Program-made: the position numbers and the translations under genes
Assembly: GCA_003255025.1 (NCBI GenBank)
Contig: QANY01004032.1
Location: 875,166 to 939,165, forward strand
Direction: 5' to 3'
Length of the DNA stretch: 64,000 nucleotides
Source: Datisca glomerata
Lineage: Eukaryota > Streptophyta > Magnoliopsida > Cucurbitales > Datiscaceae
In this document: piece by piece, positions 11,860 to 24,654 of the stretch
How the letters are laid out: the number at the start of each line of letters is the position of its first letter
Position numbering within the stretch: position 1 is the first letter of the stretch
The notes under the pieces: generated by a model
What the model was told of the DNA's origin: nothing
Database searches by the model: none
Seen by the model: only the letters and a program-made list of their open reading frames with translations

Positions 11860-12800
11860 TTTAGTAGCTATTTTTATAAGTAATTTCATCAAATAGACAA
11901 GTTTTGAAAGTCAATTTAGAAAATAGCAGTTTTTTTCAAACTTTAGGTAAATATACAAGTTTTACTGTCACGTCATCAACCAGCTTTTGACAAAATTATA
12001 GATTGATGCTTTTAACCTTGAATATATAAATTTCATAATCTGAATTTGTAGGTCCTTGTAATTAATTAAAAATCTGATAATTATGATTTATAATTCAAAT
12101 ATTATTTTATTGATTTTCTTTTTAATTAAATTAGGAGATAATTATCGATTGATTATATTTTCTTTAATATTAGCTAAAGTTTGTCAATGAAATATTCTTC
12201 AAATTAATGACATTATCAATACTAAATACTCAGCAATTTTGAAGAAAAAATCAGTTTAGATCGTGTATCTTCTTTCTTCATAATATATAGGTAAATTTTT
12301 TAAGATACACGATTGAGTTATTTGTCTATATACCTCTAATATATCTAAAAAATTGATATATAATCTTTCAAATTTATATTTTATCTTTCAAATCGATATA
12401 TAATCTATGTACCTCGGATATACCAGAAAAATCATCAAACACACCATATAAAGATTATGTATTTCAAATTTCAAATAGCATTCATTACATCCTTAATTCT
12501 AGCAAAGCATTCATTACACCCTTAATTCTATCAAAGCGTTCATTACATCATTAATTCTAGCATTTTTTTAAATCACTATATCATCTATCTACCTCTGATA
12601 TATCCAAAAAAAATCATCAAAACACACCATATGTAGATTAGGGTCATTTTAGTCTAAAATTATTGACAGATTAAAAAACCTGCTATGTACCTAAAACTAC
12701 TAAAAACTGTTATTTCTTAAAACAGCCCTCCAAAACTTATCTATTATGTAAAATTACCCTATTTTTTATGCTAGTTTACTATTGAGCCATTTTTACATTC
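11860..12800. mobile_element. TIR DNA transposon (MULE-like or MITE), non-coding
   Basis: Sequence at 11862-11985 (ATAGACAAGTTTTGAAAG, then AGCAGTTTTTTT, then TACAAGTTTTACTGTCA) is matched as an inverted repeat by 12660-12795 read on the minus strand (ATAGATAAGTTTTGGAGG, then AACAGTTTTTAG, then GCAGGTTTTTTAATCTGTCA). TIRs of about 130 bp with a roughly 0.9-kb span and no transposase suggest a Mutator-like non-autonomous element. A third, similar end is present at about 55700-55870. Exact ends and TSD were not resolved. Confidence 0.55.
12477..12561. repeat. 29-bp tandem repeat, three copies
   Basis: The unit AGCATTCATTACATCCTTA + ATTCTAGCAA starts at 12477, 12506 and 12535, with a few substitutions and a shortened last copy. 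It lies inside the TIR element. Flanking blocks at about 12400 and 12575 are also similar to each other. Confidence 0.8.
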
Positions 12801-13379
12801 ATTATTTGAATTGGCCTGATTCTGATGAAAGCCCGATAAAGATTACAAGCTTGTACCCAATATACCATTAAAATATGTTTTGTGATGATGAATGTAAAGA
12901 GATTGACGCAGCAAAAAACTATCTCAATCTTAAAATTTAATCATTAACTAATTTAATCTGTTAGAACAAATATAAAGTTTATACATTTGACGAGTGAACC
13001 AAAAATTGAAGTTTTTTTATCAAGAATCGCTCCTCAATCTACTCACAAACTATGTCCTCGATTTACATGTGATATCGTGAAATCCCGTGAGAAGCTACCG
13101 CACGCGCCAACCACTTGTCACCATCGTGAACAGTTGCACATTGCTGCAGTGAACTATTGTACACCGCCTAGGCCCACCATGTATTGTTTAACGATACCTT
13201 ACAATCTTCTTCGCTTTTAATCGGGTCATCAATCGATTACTAGTGTGTGGACACTAAAAACATTTGGATTCTTCACCTCGTTCAACAGTCAGGATTGGGT
13301 GAAAAGTATATCTCAATTAAAATTAATTTAAACTAAATTATATAAAAAATTTGTCACTAAAATTAGGACTACCTTGGTT

Positions 13380-13944
13380 GATTACTAGGTGTTCATATTG
13401 TACCTATTAATTACAGGTCAAGTCAATACCTATAACTCATAGGATAGCTTAGGGATCATAAGGATATAAATATTCATAGTTAAATAATTAATAAACTCTA
13501 CATATCAATCTTATGATCTTTTATTAATTATTAATTATAATTAATTTCAGTATAAAATTATAATTGAACTTCAATCGTATTTTATATCAATCGATGTAAT
13601 TATACCCGACCTATTATTCATTACGTATTGCTCCACCATAATATAGCACCATGAATAATTAGATAATATATTATTTAACTAACTTTTACATCTCTTGTTC
13701 CTCGGGTTTCAAATCTTGTTCTACTGATCAAATATGGTAATATTTATACTTAATGTCTCAAGTAGAATTATTAAATCTCTAACAAAAGTATTAGAGATAC
13801 TAAGTACTTAGATTGTTATGAACACATAAATGGATTCAATCAAGAGATACTATATCACTTACTTAAAAGTGTCTGCAGACTCTAATATTGAGAATCTTTG
13901 AATCCTCATTATCTAATAAATCAGTCATCCAACCTATATGTAAT

Positions 13945-13996
<52 letters not shown>

Positions 13997-14345
13997 NTAG
14001 ATCAAAATGAAACCATTAAATATGAGTTCTCAATATTAAGAGCACTAATAGTACTATGATTTTCTTAAGATAGTATTTTTACTGAAATCAAACCAATTAG
14101 TCCTTTTAATACATTCTAAATGTGCTAGCATATTAAACAGGTTCCTCACCTAGTAACTAAGGTAAGTCGCTCTACATGATAGACTTAATGCACCACATTC
14201 AATCTTGGTAAAGCGTCTAACTTCACTAGGTTGTGGAAAATAAACATTTTCAACTCATAAATAACTCATGGTTACATATCTTGTCCTTATGAGCTAAACT
14301 CTATTTGATCCACAAACTATGTATCGTTATGCTTGTGTACATGCT
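13380..14345 (-). repeat. LTR-like region of the second Copia copy
   Basis: It aligns with 1730-2469 joined to 6500-6680, and so shows the LTR without the CACTA insertion (uninterrupted near 14130-14170). The LTR start / polypurine-tract junction seems to be lost next to RNase H sequence at about 14350. Confidence 0.55.
13938..13997. repeat. (TA)n microsatellite ending in an ambiguous base
   Basis: About 50 bp of alternating TA follows a short TACA run. Position 13997 is N, so the repeat length is probably not reliable. Confidence 0.9.
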
Positions 14346-17330
14346 AACAAGAATGGTATTAGTCTCTAACTCTCCTAGGAACTTTCATAGCCAGACAACT
14401 TCCATTGTAACTTCTGAAACAGCTACATATTTAGCTTCCATAGTCGAGTCTGTAATATAGTTATATTTTGCTATCCTCCAATCAACTGCTCCTCCTCCCA
14501 AAGTAAACATATAGTCTGAGGTAGACTTCTTAGAGTATTGGTCTGATTGAAAATCTAACTTTGTATACCCCATTGGTATGAGAATCTCACTGCATATAAT
14601 ACTTTAGTATATGTTTCATAATTATCCAATGTTCTCTTCTTGGATTCGAATGATATTTGTTAACCATGCCTATTGCGAATTAGAAATCTGGTCTGTTACA
14701 CAACATTGCATATATATAAGACTTCACACTATAGAAGCATATGGGACCGTCTTCATGTTATCTATATCATCTTGACTTTAGGACATTAATCCTTAGATGA
14801 ATTCCATGTCTTAAAAGTAGCTGACATTTCTTAGAATTTTGCATTGCAAACCTCTTCAAAATCTTATTTATAGAAGCATATTCTTCTAGATCTTCGATTA
14901 CGAATGACTTTACTTTCAAGAATATATATTGCCTCTCACGAGTCCTTCATGTCAAACTTATTTGATAAACACAACTTTATGTTTGACATTAATCCTACAT
15001 CATTCTTAATGAGGAGAATGGCCTCTACGAAAAACCAAGAACATAACTATGTTTTCTTCCCTTCTCTAGTACACACACAGCTCATCAAGATTTTGATCAA
15101 AATCAAAATCCTTGATTTCTTGATCAAATTTGATGTTCCACCACCTTGATGCTCACTTCAGTCCATAAATGGATCTATTCAACTTGAAAACCATATCCCC
15201 TTAGCTTTTAGCGATATAGCCCTCAGGTTGAGTAACAAAGATGTTCTCTTCAAATTTGTCATTGAAAAATTGCAGTCATGGCATCCATTTTCTAAATTTT
15301 AAAATGGAGATGATCCGTAAAGGACAATAATATCTTTATAGACTTAAGCTTGACTACCGGTAAAAAATTCTCATCATAATTGATTCCCTCTTTTTTTAGT
15401 AATACCCTTTCGCAACAAGTCTACCTTTGAAAATTTCCACATTCTTATTTATGCCTCACTTCTGCTTGTAAACCCACTTACACCCAATGAGTTTTACCCC
15501 ATCAGGTGCTTGTATGAGCACCTCTACTCCATTAGAGTACATTCAATCCATCTTGTAGTCTATCACTTTTTGCCATGAACTGTATCAGCATCATTCAAAG
15601 CCTGATCGTTCCAAGGGTCTGAGTCATGTTACTTTGAAACAGACTCAAAAAATCTCTCCCAAGTACATGTACTTCTCAGGTTGATGTGATTCTCTCCCAT
15701 TATGACATGCATGTGAGTACATTGAAGTACTTCATGTTTTCTCTCTCTATTAACCTCTCTCTCAATAACCTCCATATTTTCCTCTAATTGATATTGCACA
15801 CGAGTGTCAGAATTAACTAACTCTTTTAGAATAATGTTGTCCCTAGACTTGAAATTTGTAATAAAGTCATCCTCCATGAAGACAAAATTTGTTCCAACAA
15901 ATACTTTCTGCTCCTTAGTACTATAAACGAGAATCATCTTTTCCTTTTGCATACCCAACGGAAACACATACTTTCACGTTTCTAACTTAGCAGTATTCTC
16001 CCTTAGCAAGTGTGTTGAACATTCCCAAATATGGAGATGAAGTAAACTAGGTTTTCAATCATTCCATAACTCTAGTGGATTCTCGAGCAATACCTTAGAA
16101 GATTCTAGACAAGGAGTGTAAGCAGTAGTTTTTAGTCCATATCCAAAAAAATAGGAAGAGTATAATAGCTCATCATAGATCCCATCACATTTAAGAGCGT
16201 TCTGTTTCTCCTCTCAGTTACACCATTTTGCTAGGGAGTCTTTGGTGTAGTAAGCTGAGATGAAATCCCATTCTCGACTAATAGTCCATGAATGTCACAT
16301 AAAGATATTCACTTCCCCAATCTGAACGAAGACATTTAATCTTTTATTTTAATGCATTCTCGACCTCTACTCTAAACTCTTTGAATTTCTCAAAGGTTTC
16401 AAATTTCTGTGGCATTAAATAGTTGTATCTCGAGTAATCATCCATGAAAGTCATAAAACATCTGTAGCCACTTCTAGCTTAGACATTCATTGATCCATAT
16501 AAGTCAATAAACACTAACTCTAATGGTTCTAAAGATCTATATCCTTTTTCCTTGAAAAAAACTCTTGTTAATCTTATTTTCTATATTGGATTCGGAGACT
16601 GGTAAAAGTTCCATGCTCAAATTTCTAAGAGGTTCGTCTCTTACTAGTCTTTAGATCCTTAGATTAATAGAACCTTGATGTAAGTGCCACATATAGGTTT
16701 CTTTAGCATGAGAAACTTTTTCTTATTTTTGGTGTACTATACAAAATATTATCTACTTGAATATTATACAACATTAATCTTTTAGGAGTAACAAAATATA
16801 AAGCATCAACCAATATACCATAACGAATGAAACTATTATTCTTTTTAATAGTGAAAACATTTAAAAAAATTTAATGATATCATTCACACCAGGATTCAGT
16901 AGAATCGCCAACTAAACCTGACTCAGTGATGTAAACGAACTGTGTACCTTTATTCTTCTTTTTTAGGAAAGTCTCACAGTTTGCTTTCAATGAATTGTCT
17001 TATCGTAGTGGAATTCCCTGCTTTTACCCTTGCTCTTTCCCTTCTTCTTGAACTCCTTTTTCCTAGAAACTTTTTTCTTCATCTTCTTGAGCTTAAACTT
17101 AGGCCCAATAGAAGTAGAAGCGTATGTCACATTCATCCTAGGTGGACTTTCAATATATTATCTATCATCTAGAGTTGCCTCATCAACTCGGTCAAAGTCA
17201 ATTCATGCTTATTCATGGCATAATTAACCTTGAACCGGTTGAATGAATCCAATAGAGATACCAATACCATATTAATATTACTAGAAGAATAATAACCCAA
17301 GACACAAATTGTCTAGTCTATGAACTATAT
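14345..17330 (-). mobile_element. Second Ty1-copia remnant (RNase H to gag)
   Basis: On the minus strand the order is gag (about 17170-17260, with a Copia-type NYAMNKHELTLTEL segment), integrase (about 16180-16560), post-integrase (15629-15967), RT remnants (about 15000-15350) and RNase H (14385-14573, SDQYSKKSTSDYMFTLGGGA, then TMEAKYVAVSE). The family is the same as the element at 6785-11250. Frameshifts and stops are frequent, the RT catalytic YVDD could not be found, and the element stops abruptly at about 17330 without leader or 5' LTR. Confidence 0.7.
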
Positions 17331-17334
17331 GAAG

Positions 17335-17710
17335 AATCAGTGTTCATGTTTTAGCCAGTTGCATTGTATCGAAAAGTGATAGTTATGCGAAGTAACGGTC
17401 TCTATGTAATGGTATCGGGCATAGCCGAGACTGTTACGGTTTGATATAACAGACCTAAAAAAATCACGTCTGTCATGGACGTTAACGTGACATAACCGCC
17501 ATAATGGACTATGAAGGTCCATGATGGCCCGCGACAATCAACAACGGGCCACGACGGAAGAAAATAAAAAAAAACAAATTGTTAGGGTTTAAAAAAATCA
17601 CGGTCGCGATACCCACGACTTGTTACATAATGTCCTTTACATCCGATTTCTGTGACACTGCAATCGTGATGCAATGTCAACCGCGATCATAATTTAAAAC
17701 CTTGGTTGAC
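17335..17710. repeat. MITE-like non-coding repeat
   Basis: This non-coding stretch is richer in CpG than its surroundings. Its right end, ATAATTTAAAACCTTGG, resembles the ends of short plant DNA elements. It has no ORF. The type assignment is a guess. Confidence 0.3.
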
Positions 17711-17719
17711 TGTAAATAA

Positions 17720-18150
17720 AGTAGTTTGGTGTCGTGTTGCTCTTCATTACATTTGAGAGCTTGTAAGATCTTTTGACGAATTTTGGAAGCTCAAATGGGA
17801 GAAAATGATTGAGTTGCAGAAACATCCAGATGGGCTTGTTATGCTTTCTTACTATTTCTTTTGTTGGAGTAAAGGGAAAACCATTATTTTTTCCTCTTTG
17901 AGAAGAACAAGAGTCACCCAGTTTGCACTGTTAAAGCTATTGATAGAGCTTTTCAATCTTTTAATGCAGCTAATGAACTGACAACGAAGGGGATGCGGGA
18001 GGTCTGATGTAAAATGTTAATGGGGAATAAATGGATGACTCCAAGAGAATGTAGTGTAAGATTTAACTGTGATGCCTCTTTTTTTATAGCAAATACTCAA
18101 GGATTTGTGATGTGGGTGTAAAGGAAATAATTCGTAGTTATAAGATTAAC
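17720..18150 (+). pseudogene. LINE-type RNase H region fragment
   Basis: Reading frames on the plus strand give KWMTPRECSVRFNCDASF. This matches the start of the RNase H domain found at the C-terminus of plant LINE polyproteins (W-x-P-P/R-x-G-x-V/K-x-N-x-D-A/G). It is cut at 18150 by the LTR element, and a short RNase H-like piece (ARNSNEVST) may continue after 22286. Stops are present. Confidence 0.4.
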
Positions 18151-18741
18151 TGAAATTATTCTTACAAAGAATTAAGAAATAATGAGAAAATAAAAAAATG
18201 ATTAACATGATAATTTACGTGAAAAATCCATAGTGGAAAAAACCATGGAAGATCTTGCTAGTAATTTTATTAAGAAGAATGAGAAATTTTACAAGGATCA
18301 TCTTGGCTTCCCCAGTTACAAACAATTTCCTCTTATTTATAGACAATGAAAGCATAAGGTCACTTACAAATCATGCCTAATGGCACCTTTTTAGGAGTCT
18401 AAAAGGAGGGGACCTGTTGTTGATTGATTGAGCTTTTGACTTGGTCTTCAACTAACTCCTTGATTTTTTTACCACTTTCAGTGTTCGCTGACCGCTGGCC
18501 ACTAACCTTCATTCGCTGACTGCTGGCCACTGATTATCATCCGTTCACCGCTGGCCACTGATTATCATCCTTTAACCGCTGGCCACTAACATTCACCTGC
18601 TGGCCACTGACATTCGTCCGTTGACCGCTGGACACTAGTTATCATCCGTTGAGCGCTGACCATCGACTTTCGTCCGCTGGCCGCTAGCCACTAACTTTCA
18701 TCCGCTGGCCCTTTCTAATGTTCAAATTTTATTCTTTTACA
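18151..18741 (-). repeat. LTR of the 18-22 kb element (left copy)
   Basis: It shares long stretches with the right copy, for example GGATCATCTTGGCTTCCCCA, TTATAGACAATGAAAGCAT and GACTTGGTCTTCAACTAACT. It starts TGAAATTATTC and ends TCTTTTACA. It contains a 28-bp minisatellite. Confidence 0.75.
18494..18716. repeat. 28-bp minisatellite inside the left LTR
   Basis: About eight copies of a 28-bp unit of the type GCTGGCCACTGAYTWTCATC + CGTTGACC, with point changes and one shortened copy. The same array is present in the right LTR, with a different number and set of variants. Confidence 0.85.
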
Positions 18742-19002
18742 TATGCCCCTGAGCTTTTCATTTCCCTTGTCGATGCATTGGGGAACGTGAAAGTGCATTT
18801 GTTCTCGCTTGCCTCCAGTTGGCTCATTTCGCATTTGTTTCTTTTAAGTACTTTGCATTTTTACCTTCACCCTCATTTTTCACTCCCACATGCTTAGTAA
18901 TCTTAGACGTTTTGTGTTTTATCACTCTTATGTATTTTGAGGTCTTTTTTATTTTGATGACTTAGGTCATCATCAACTACTCTATCACAAGAGCTTCTAT
19001 CT

Positions 19003-19613
19003 AGAAAAGTCGGGTCCATTCCTTGAACATTGTGGATTCGGGCTTTACAACGCTCTCTCTTGTTCTTTTAAAAGGTAAAATCCATCTTCTGGACATGTTA
19101 TTTTTGTGGATTTGGGCATCAGAGCACTCCCTCCATTTTTGTTAAAAGAAATCGGGTCTATATTAAGACACTCTATTATTCTAGATCCAGGCTCACTGTA
19201 AGGCCTCTGTTTCATTTTCTTTAAAAGAAGTCGAGTTTATATTAAGACACTCTATTTTTATGGATGTGGGCTCTCTTTAAAGCATTCATTCAATTTCCTT
19301 TAAAGAAGTCATGTATATATTAAGACACTCCATTCTATGGATTCGGGCTCACTTTAGAGCACTTCTTCAATTTCATTTAAAGAAGTCGGGTCTATATTAC
19401 GACACTTCAATCTTATGGATTCGCACTCACTATAGAGCACTCCTTTAATTTCTTTTAAAGAAATCATATCCATATTAACACACTCCATTCTTGTGGATTT
19501 GATCCGACTTTAGAGCACTCCTTTAATTTTTTTTAAAGAAGTCGGGTCTATATTAAGACACTCCATTCTTTCGGATTCTGACTCACGTTTAAGCACTCCC
19601 TCCGTGTAACTTT
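19003..19613. repeat. ~78-bp tandem repeat array inside the LTR element
   Basis: About eight diverged copies of a unit built as AAGTCGGGTCTATATTAAGA, then CACTCCATTCTTATGGATTC, then a GGGCTCACTTTAGAGCACTC block and a TTTAATTTCTTTTAAAG tail. Copies in the middle are the most alike; the first two (from about 19003 and 19075) are the most diverged. Confidence 0.85.
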
Positions 19614-20214
19614 AATCTTCTACTCTTCGTAGACCATTCAAACTTTTTCATCCGTAAAGCATTCAATTTTTCCTCTGTAGAGCATCAAACTTTTACCCAT
19701 CATATGGTTTTATGCTCTTACCCCCCATAGAGCTGAATATATATTTTTTAGCTATCTCTCTTTCTTTTGTTAAAACCTTCCTCGGGTGGGTTTGATTTTT
19801 GGACTGCTTTTCACCCTCATGGGCATTTTTCTTTCTTGAATTATTTATGAAGCATTCTTCATTTTATTTTGTTGTAGAGCAAGCGGGTATTTCATCTTCT
19901 TATTTCTTTCCTCTGTATGTTGGCATCTATGATAACAACACAAAACACATGCAAACAAATATTTATTTTTATCTAATATGTGGTATGTGAGTGTTACCAT
20001 TTCAGGCATTGATATACATATCTGAATTTTATGCCCTAGCTCAATTCCTTTCAAAATTACTTTTATTCGTCTGAATAAAAAATTGAGTTATCATCTCGAA
20101 TTATTGTCATGATGGTGTGGTATGAAAAGTTACTCCATTTAACCCAAAATCTTGTAACTCCTTATAAATTTTGGAAGAGTTTTGTTTCTGAGCAGTTTGC
20201 ACGGAACTTGTCAT

Positions 20215-20480
20215 AGCTTTCTCTACGAAGCTCATAATTACTCTCCTAAAATTCTTCATAAAGCTGACGTCCGTATCTTTCTATTAGCATACGATTTGTT
20301 ACCTCGTGGTTTCTCAATCGGTACATTTTAATGGAGGAATTTGACTGATTTGCGTTGTCTTCCTGTCTCAAACAACATGCATGAAAGTTGTTGTAACCTT
20401 TTCTAGAGAGCTCTGAATTGTGCTTTGCAAAATTTTTCATGAAGCTAACTTCCATATCTTTCTGATGATATATGATTTAT
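20215..20480. repeat. Two-copy internal repeat
   Basis: The segment at about 20215-20300 (AAAATTCTTCATAAAGCTGAC) is repeated at about 20395-20480 (AAAATTTTTCATGAAGCTAAC), roughly 180 bp apart. Both are inside the LTR element's interior. Confidence 0.5.
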
Positions 20481-21633
20481 CACGTAATACTAACTCATTT
20501 ATTACAGTTTAATCATAGAAATTAACTGATCTGTATAGTTTACATCATGTTTTTTATGTCAGAGATCATTCTGGTAAGACGATTATGCTGTAAAACTGGC
20601 TGAATCAAATATAAGTTCTTTAAGGTATCAAATTATAAATATGAACTCAATAAATAAAATGTATAAAGCATTTTAGTTTTGATAATTTATTCGGATCATA
20701 GAAATACAGATAAAGTACACAAGTGTTGATAAAAATGATAATGTGCGAGAACTCAATGAGAGTTCTACATTTATCAAAAAAATTGACAAGAATTTTATCT
20801 TGAACCTATATGGTGTTGACGCATATAAAATTATTAACAAGAAATCAATCATGCTTGACCATGAGTTGTTTTATTAACGATAAGTCCGTGCTAGGGTCGA
20901 GATATAAAACTATTTAAGTTAGGTGACTTAGACATGATAAACATAATTTTCACGATCATGTTAAAGCATGATAAAGTATGAATGATGAAGAACATTAAAT
21001 TCTATGCATGACGAGACAATTATGCCCCCACACGATTGATATAAGATCAATTTCTTTTAAGGACACTAACCAATAAGTTCATGTAATTGTTCAATTTTGT
21101 TTTCGATAAAATAAAATATATTATATAAAGTTAGAGTAATAATTTAAACGTGAATACTTAACTTACGGTTGACTTGCTTCTCCAATGAGGCAATGCATGC
21201 ATTTGAAATTCGGTTTCGTATAGTCATGGGCGAGTTTTGAAAGGCAACAAACGCTGAGCCGGTAAAGAGCCATTGAACCCGTTTTGCAATACCATCATCG
21301 GGATCTAAATTTGATGTCCCATTCTGATTTTTTTCCCAAGTCGTTTCTTTTTTTGTTCTTCTTTCACAAGCTCCGTACTTTCAATGGCAACCATCACAAC
21401 ATATAGGGGCTTTGAATTCTCCATGTTGAATTTTTTCGTCAATGTTCGTCAATTCAATTCTGAATGCTTGACAATTAAGTGTAGAGCTTGACATTTAATG
21501 CATGTCGAATTTCATACACTTTGAAACTTTTGATAATTAATGGATGAAACCTTCATGATTTGGAAAAATATCGTGTTTGAAAAAATGAAGGGAGAGGAGA
21601 ACCTTGAGCTTGATTCCCACTCTCAATGAACTC

Positions 21634-22286
21634 AAAAATTATTCTTATAAAGAATTAAGAAATAATGAGAAAATAAAAAAATGATGAACACAATAATTTA
21701 TATGAAAAACTCTTAATGAAAAAAAAATCACGGAAAATTTTGCTATTAATTTTATTAGGAATAATGAGAAATTTCAGAAGGATCATCTTGGCTTCCCCAT
21801 TAAAAATAATTTCCCCTTATTTATAGACAATGAAAGCATGTCAGTTACAAATGATGCCTATTGACACCTTTTTAAGAGCCTAAAAGGAGGGGATATGTTG
21901 TTGACTGATTGAGCTTTTGACTTGGTCTTCAACTAACTCGGTGATTTTATTAACTACTTTCAGTGTCAGCTAATCTCTGGCCACTGACTTTCATTCATTG
22001 ACCGCTGGTCGTTGACTTTCGTCTACTGACCGCTGGCCACAGAGTTTCATCCGTTGACTGTTGGCCATTGATTATCGCTCATTGATCGTTGGCCATTGAG
22101 TTTTGTACGCTGATAGCTGGCTACTGAGTTTCGTTCGCTGACTGCTGGCCACTAACTTTCATCCGTTGATCGCTGGCCATTGATTTTGGTGCGCTGAACG
22201 CTGGCCATTGATTTTTGTCCGCTGACTGCTAGTCACTGACTTTTGTCCGCTGACCTTTTCTGATATTCAAATTTTATTCTTTTACG
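21634..22286 (-). repeat. LTR of the 18-22 kb element (right copy)
   Basis: Right partner of the repeat at 18151-18741. It is longer, mainly because the 28-bp minisatellite at about 21970-22250 has around ten copies here. Its termini have lost the TG...CA signature. Confidence 0.7.
21970..22250. repeat. 28-bp minisatellite inside the right LTR
   Basis: Same unit family as the left LTR (GCTGGCCACTGAGTTTCATC + CGTTGACT and variants), about ten copies. Individual copies differ from those in the left LTR. Confidence 0.8.
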
Positions 22287-24640
22287 GTCAGAATTGTGGC
22301 TAGAAATTCAAATGAAGTGTCGACAATCCAGATTGTATAGTAAGGTCACAAATTTACTGTCACCTTGATGAGAAAGTATAAAAAATATATTTAATAAAAA
22401 GGAAAAAAATGAGATATTGACGAGGTTTAAATATACTAGAATTCAGTTTCTTACTAAAAGTTAGTGATGAAACAAAACTGTAGTAAAACCTTAAAAACGT
22501 GAATCAAAAGCTTAAAAGAAAAATTAGGAATTTGAACCAATTTTTGCATCAGGTTTGTTTAAGGCGAAAAATTTTCCAATTTACAATAATAGCCAGTTTT
22601 GTTACCGTTAATTAACTTCATATGATTCTGTATAGGGAATCTCAAATGGCTAATACCGACGAAGAACAATCAAACGAGAAAGAAGAAACTAGCAAGGAAC
22701 TCAAACGGCTAGCACTGACGAGCACCACCCCACACGACAGAGAAAAAGGGAGAGAGCGCAAGAGAGAACGAAGAGGCAGATAAGAGAAGTCTCTTCATCG
22801 GTGGTTTTTAGGTGGTCTGGTTCTCTAGTTGTGAATTACTCTGCTTCTCGTCGTTTTCTGGTTCTCTCGTCGTGTTCTTTGGTCGTGAATTGCTCTGATT
22901 TTATGTTTTAGCGTGCTCTGGATTTTTAGATTTCTAGTTTGATTTGCTCTAATTTCTGATTCTGTCATGATTTGCTCTGATTAAGAGACACAATGGAAGA
23001 GATTTCAGAGAGATTGAAGCTCCAAAGAAGCGAAAGAGGGAATTGAGCGAGAGAGAAGTGAAGTTGAGAAGGAGGAGACGGGTTTGAGTGTGAAAAGATA
23101 TCTGATACTGGTGATTTGTAAGATAATATATTTATGATATATAATCACCATGGATAGTATATAAAAGTATACTAAAAATATATTACGGTATAATGATGAT
23201 ATATTAAAATATATTATGGTATATAAAAATATATCATAGTATGTCTGTACATAAAATGTCTACAATTTTATCAAAAAAATATTTATAGTTAAAAAATTGA
23301 TCATTCTTATAAATATATAATTTTTTTCGATCATTCTCTTGTTTATTATTAAAAACGACTACTCTAAATGAGCCAATCTTTAACGATGGAATTTTGCCAA
23401 TTTGGGCCTAAACCACAAGCAAAGCTGGTGAGTAATGAAACTTGGCCCATTTTCACATAAAATTAACTAAAAAAATCACCAAAACCTGACACTAAAAAAA
23501 CTCTACCGAAACTCTTGAAAATCTCTCCATAAAGTCTAAATATTCGTCTGAATCAAGTAGACGCTTGCAAAAATATCTTCTAAATTGACGAAACAAAAAA
23601 ATGAGATATTTTAGTTGCAAATACCTTGTAAATTATGCAAAATATCCTGTAAAAGGCTGAGAAAAATTATTACAAAAATGATTGTTGACCAATGATAAAT
23701 ATTGAATTTAAACATCACTTGTTAAATAATTTCAAATGTCACATAAAATCCAAAGTATAAAATCATTAATTCTATTTTTCTTTTATTTGTTTTAATAAAC
23801 CTTGCTCATAGAAGATGGAGATTTTGGGAACAAATTTTTAGTGGTAGTGGTACATGGTTATTAACGACAATAAGCTTACCGGCGAGCTTAGCAGTGGTTT
23901 TCATACATATGATAAATAAATTAGTTACAATTTAATATGTTCTATAATTTATTAAGTGTAAACGTTTTTGACATATAGAACACAAAATGTTTACATTGAG
24001 TACAAATATTACTTACACCATAAATAATATGTTTATATATGGTACGATCAATTTTGTTGCTTTAACCCCATTTGAATGTCACACTCGCTTGACCTTAGAT
24101 GACCACATCAACGATTTGCTTCCCTTTTTTTATTGCCTCATAAACTTTACTATTAATGATAGGGCAGCCATTTCATCCATTCTCATACATTTACCACCAT
24201 TACACTAAATGGCTGCAAGGCATTGATGTATAATAAGAAAGCATGAAATCCAAAAGTTCCTGCCGAGCATAGAGGGGTCGACTTAATAGTGTCTTATGTC
24301 CCTCTATCAACAAAATCAACCACTTTTTAAAATTCCAAGGCATCGAGTCATGTACTTTTAATGCGAAAAGTGTGGTGGTCGAAACAGCGTAATATCTAAG
24401 TCATTTGAACGTGTACATTTGTGAAACAACAAAACAATGATGCCCTTTATCGTCCCAATCCTTTTGCATGTCGTCCTTTTAGTTGACAACTATCATTTCG
24501 ATTGTGTTGTTTGATTCCTATTTTCGTCTGAATTTGGATTTCAATTTCATGCCTTTCTATAACCACGTCCCCCCATGTTTCAGTCATTTTTCCCAATGCT
24601 TCTTTGTAAGTTTCCTTTCTTTTCTCCATCTTCTTTCCCC
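22287..24640. other. Non-coding stretch, unclassified repeats
   Basis: No gene was recognised. A GA-rich, leader-like block lies at 22720-22780. At 23130-23260 there is an AT-rich region of repeated ATATATTA/GGTATA motifs. The outer parts (about 22590 and 23400) have weakly similar inverted sequence, so a TIR element is possible but not established. The ORF at 23987-24208 has no recognisable similarity. Confidence 0.35.
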
Positions 24641-24654
24641 TCAATTCCTAGGGT

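Larger units (their letters stand above)
18151..22286 (-). mobile_element. LTR retrotransposon lacking recognisable gag-pol
   Basis: Two long direct repeats (18151-18741 and 21634-22286) enclose about 2.9 kb of sequence without recognisable gag or pol. The left LTR has TG...CA ends; the right one is degraded to AA...CG. A purine-rich AGCTCAGGGGCATA lies on the minus strand just inside the left LTR, so I place the polypurine tract there and read the element on the minus strand. No primer-binding site or target duplication was recognised. It may be a large non-autonomous (LARD-type) derivative. Confidence 0.6.

Noticed and set aside
11652..11892. Two minus-strand Pro/Ser-rich ORFs
   Set aside because: They are translations of a G-rich purine tract with low complexity and no start context or homology.
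20246..20455. 69-codon minus-strand ORF in the LTR element interior
   Set aside because: It falls within a two-copy internal repeat and shows no similarity to gag or pol.
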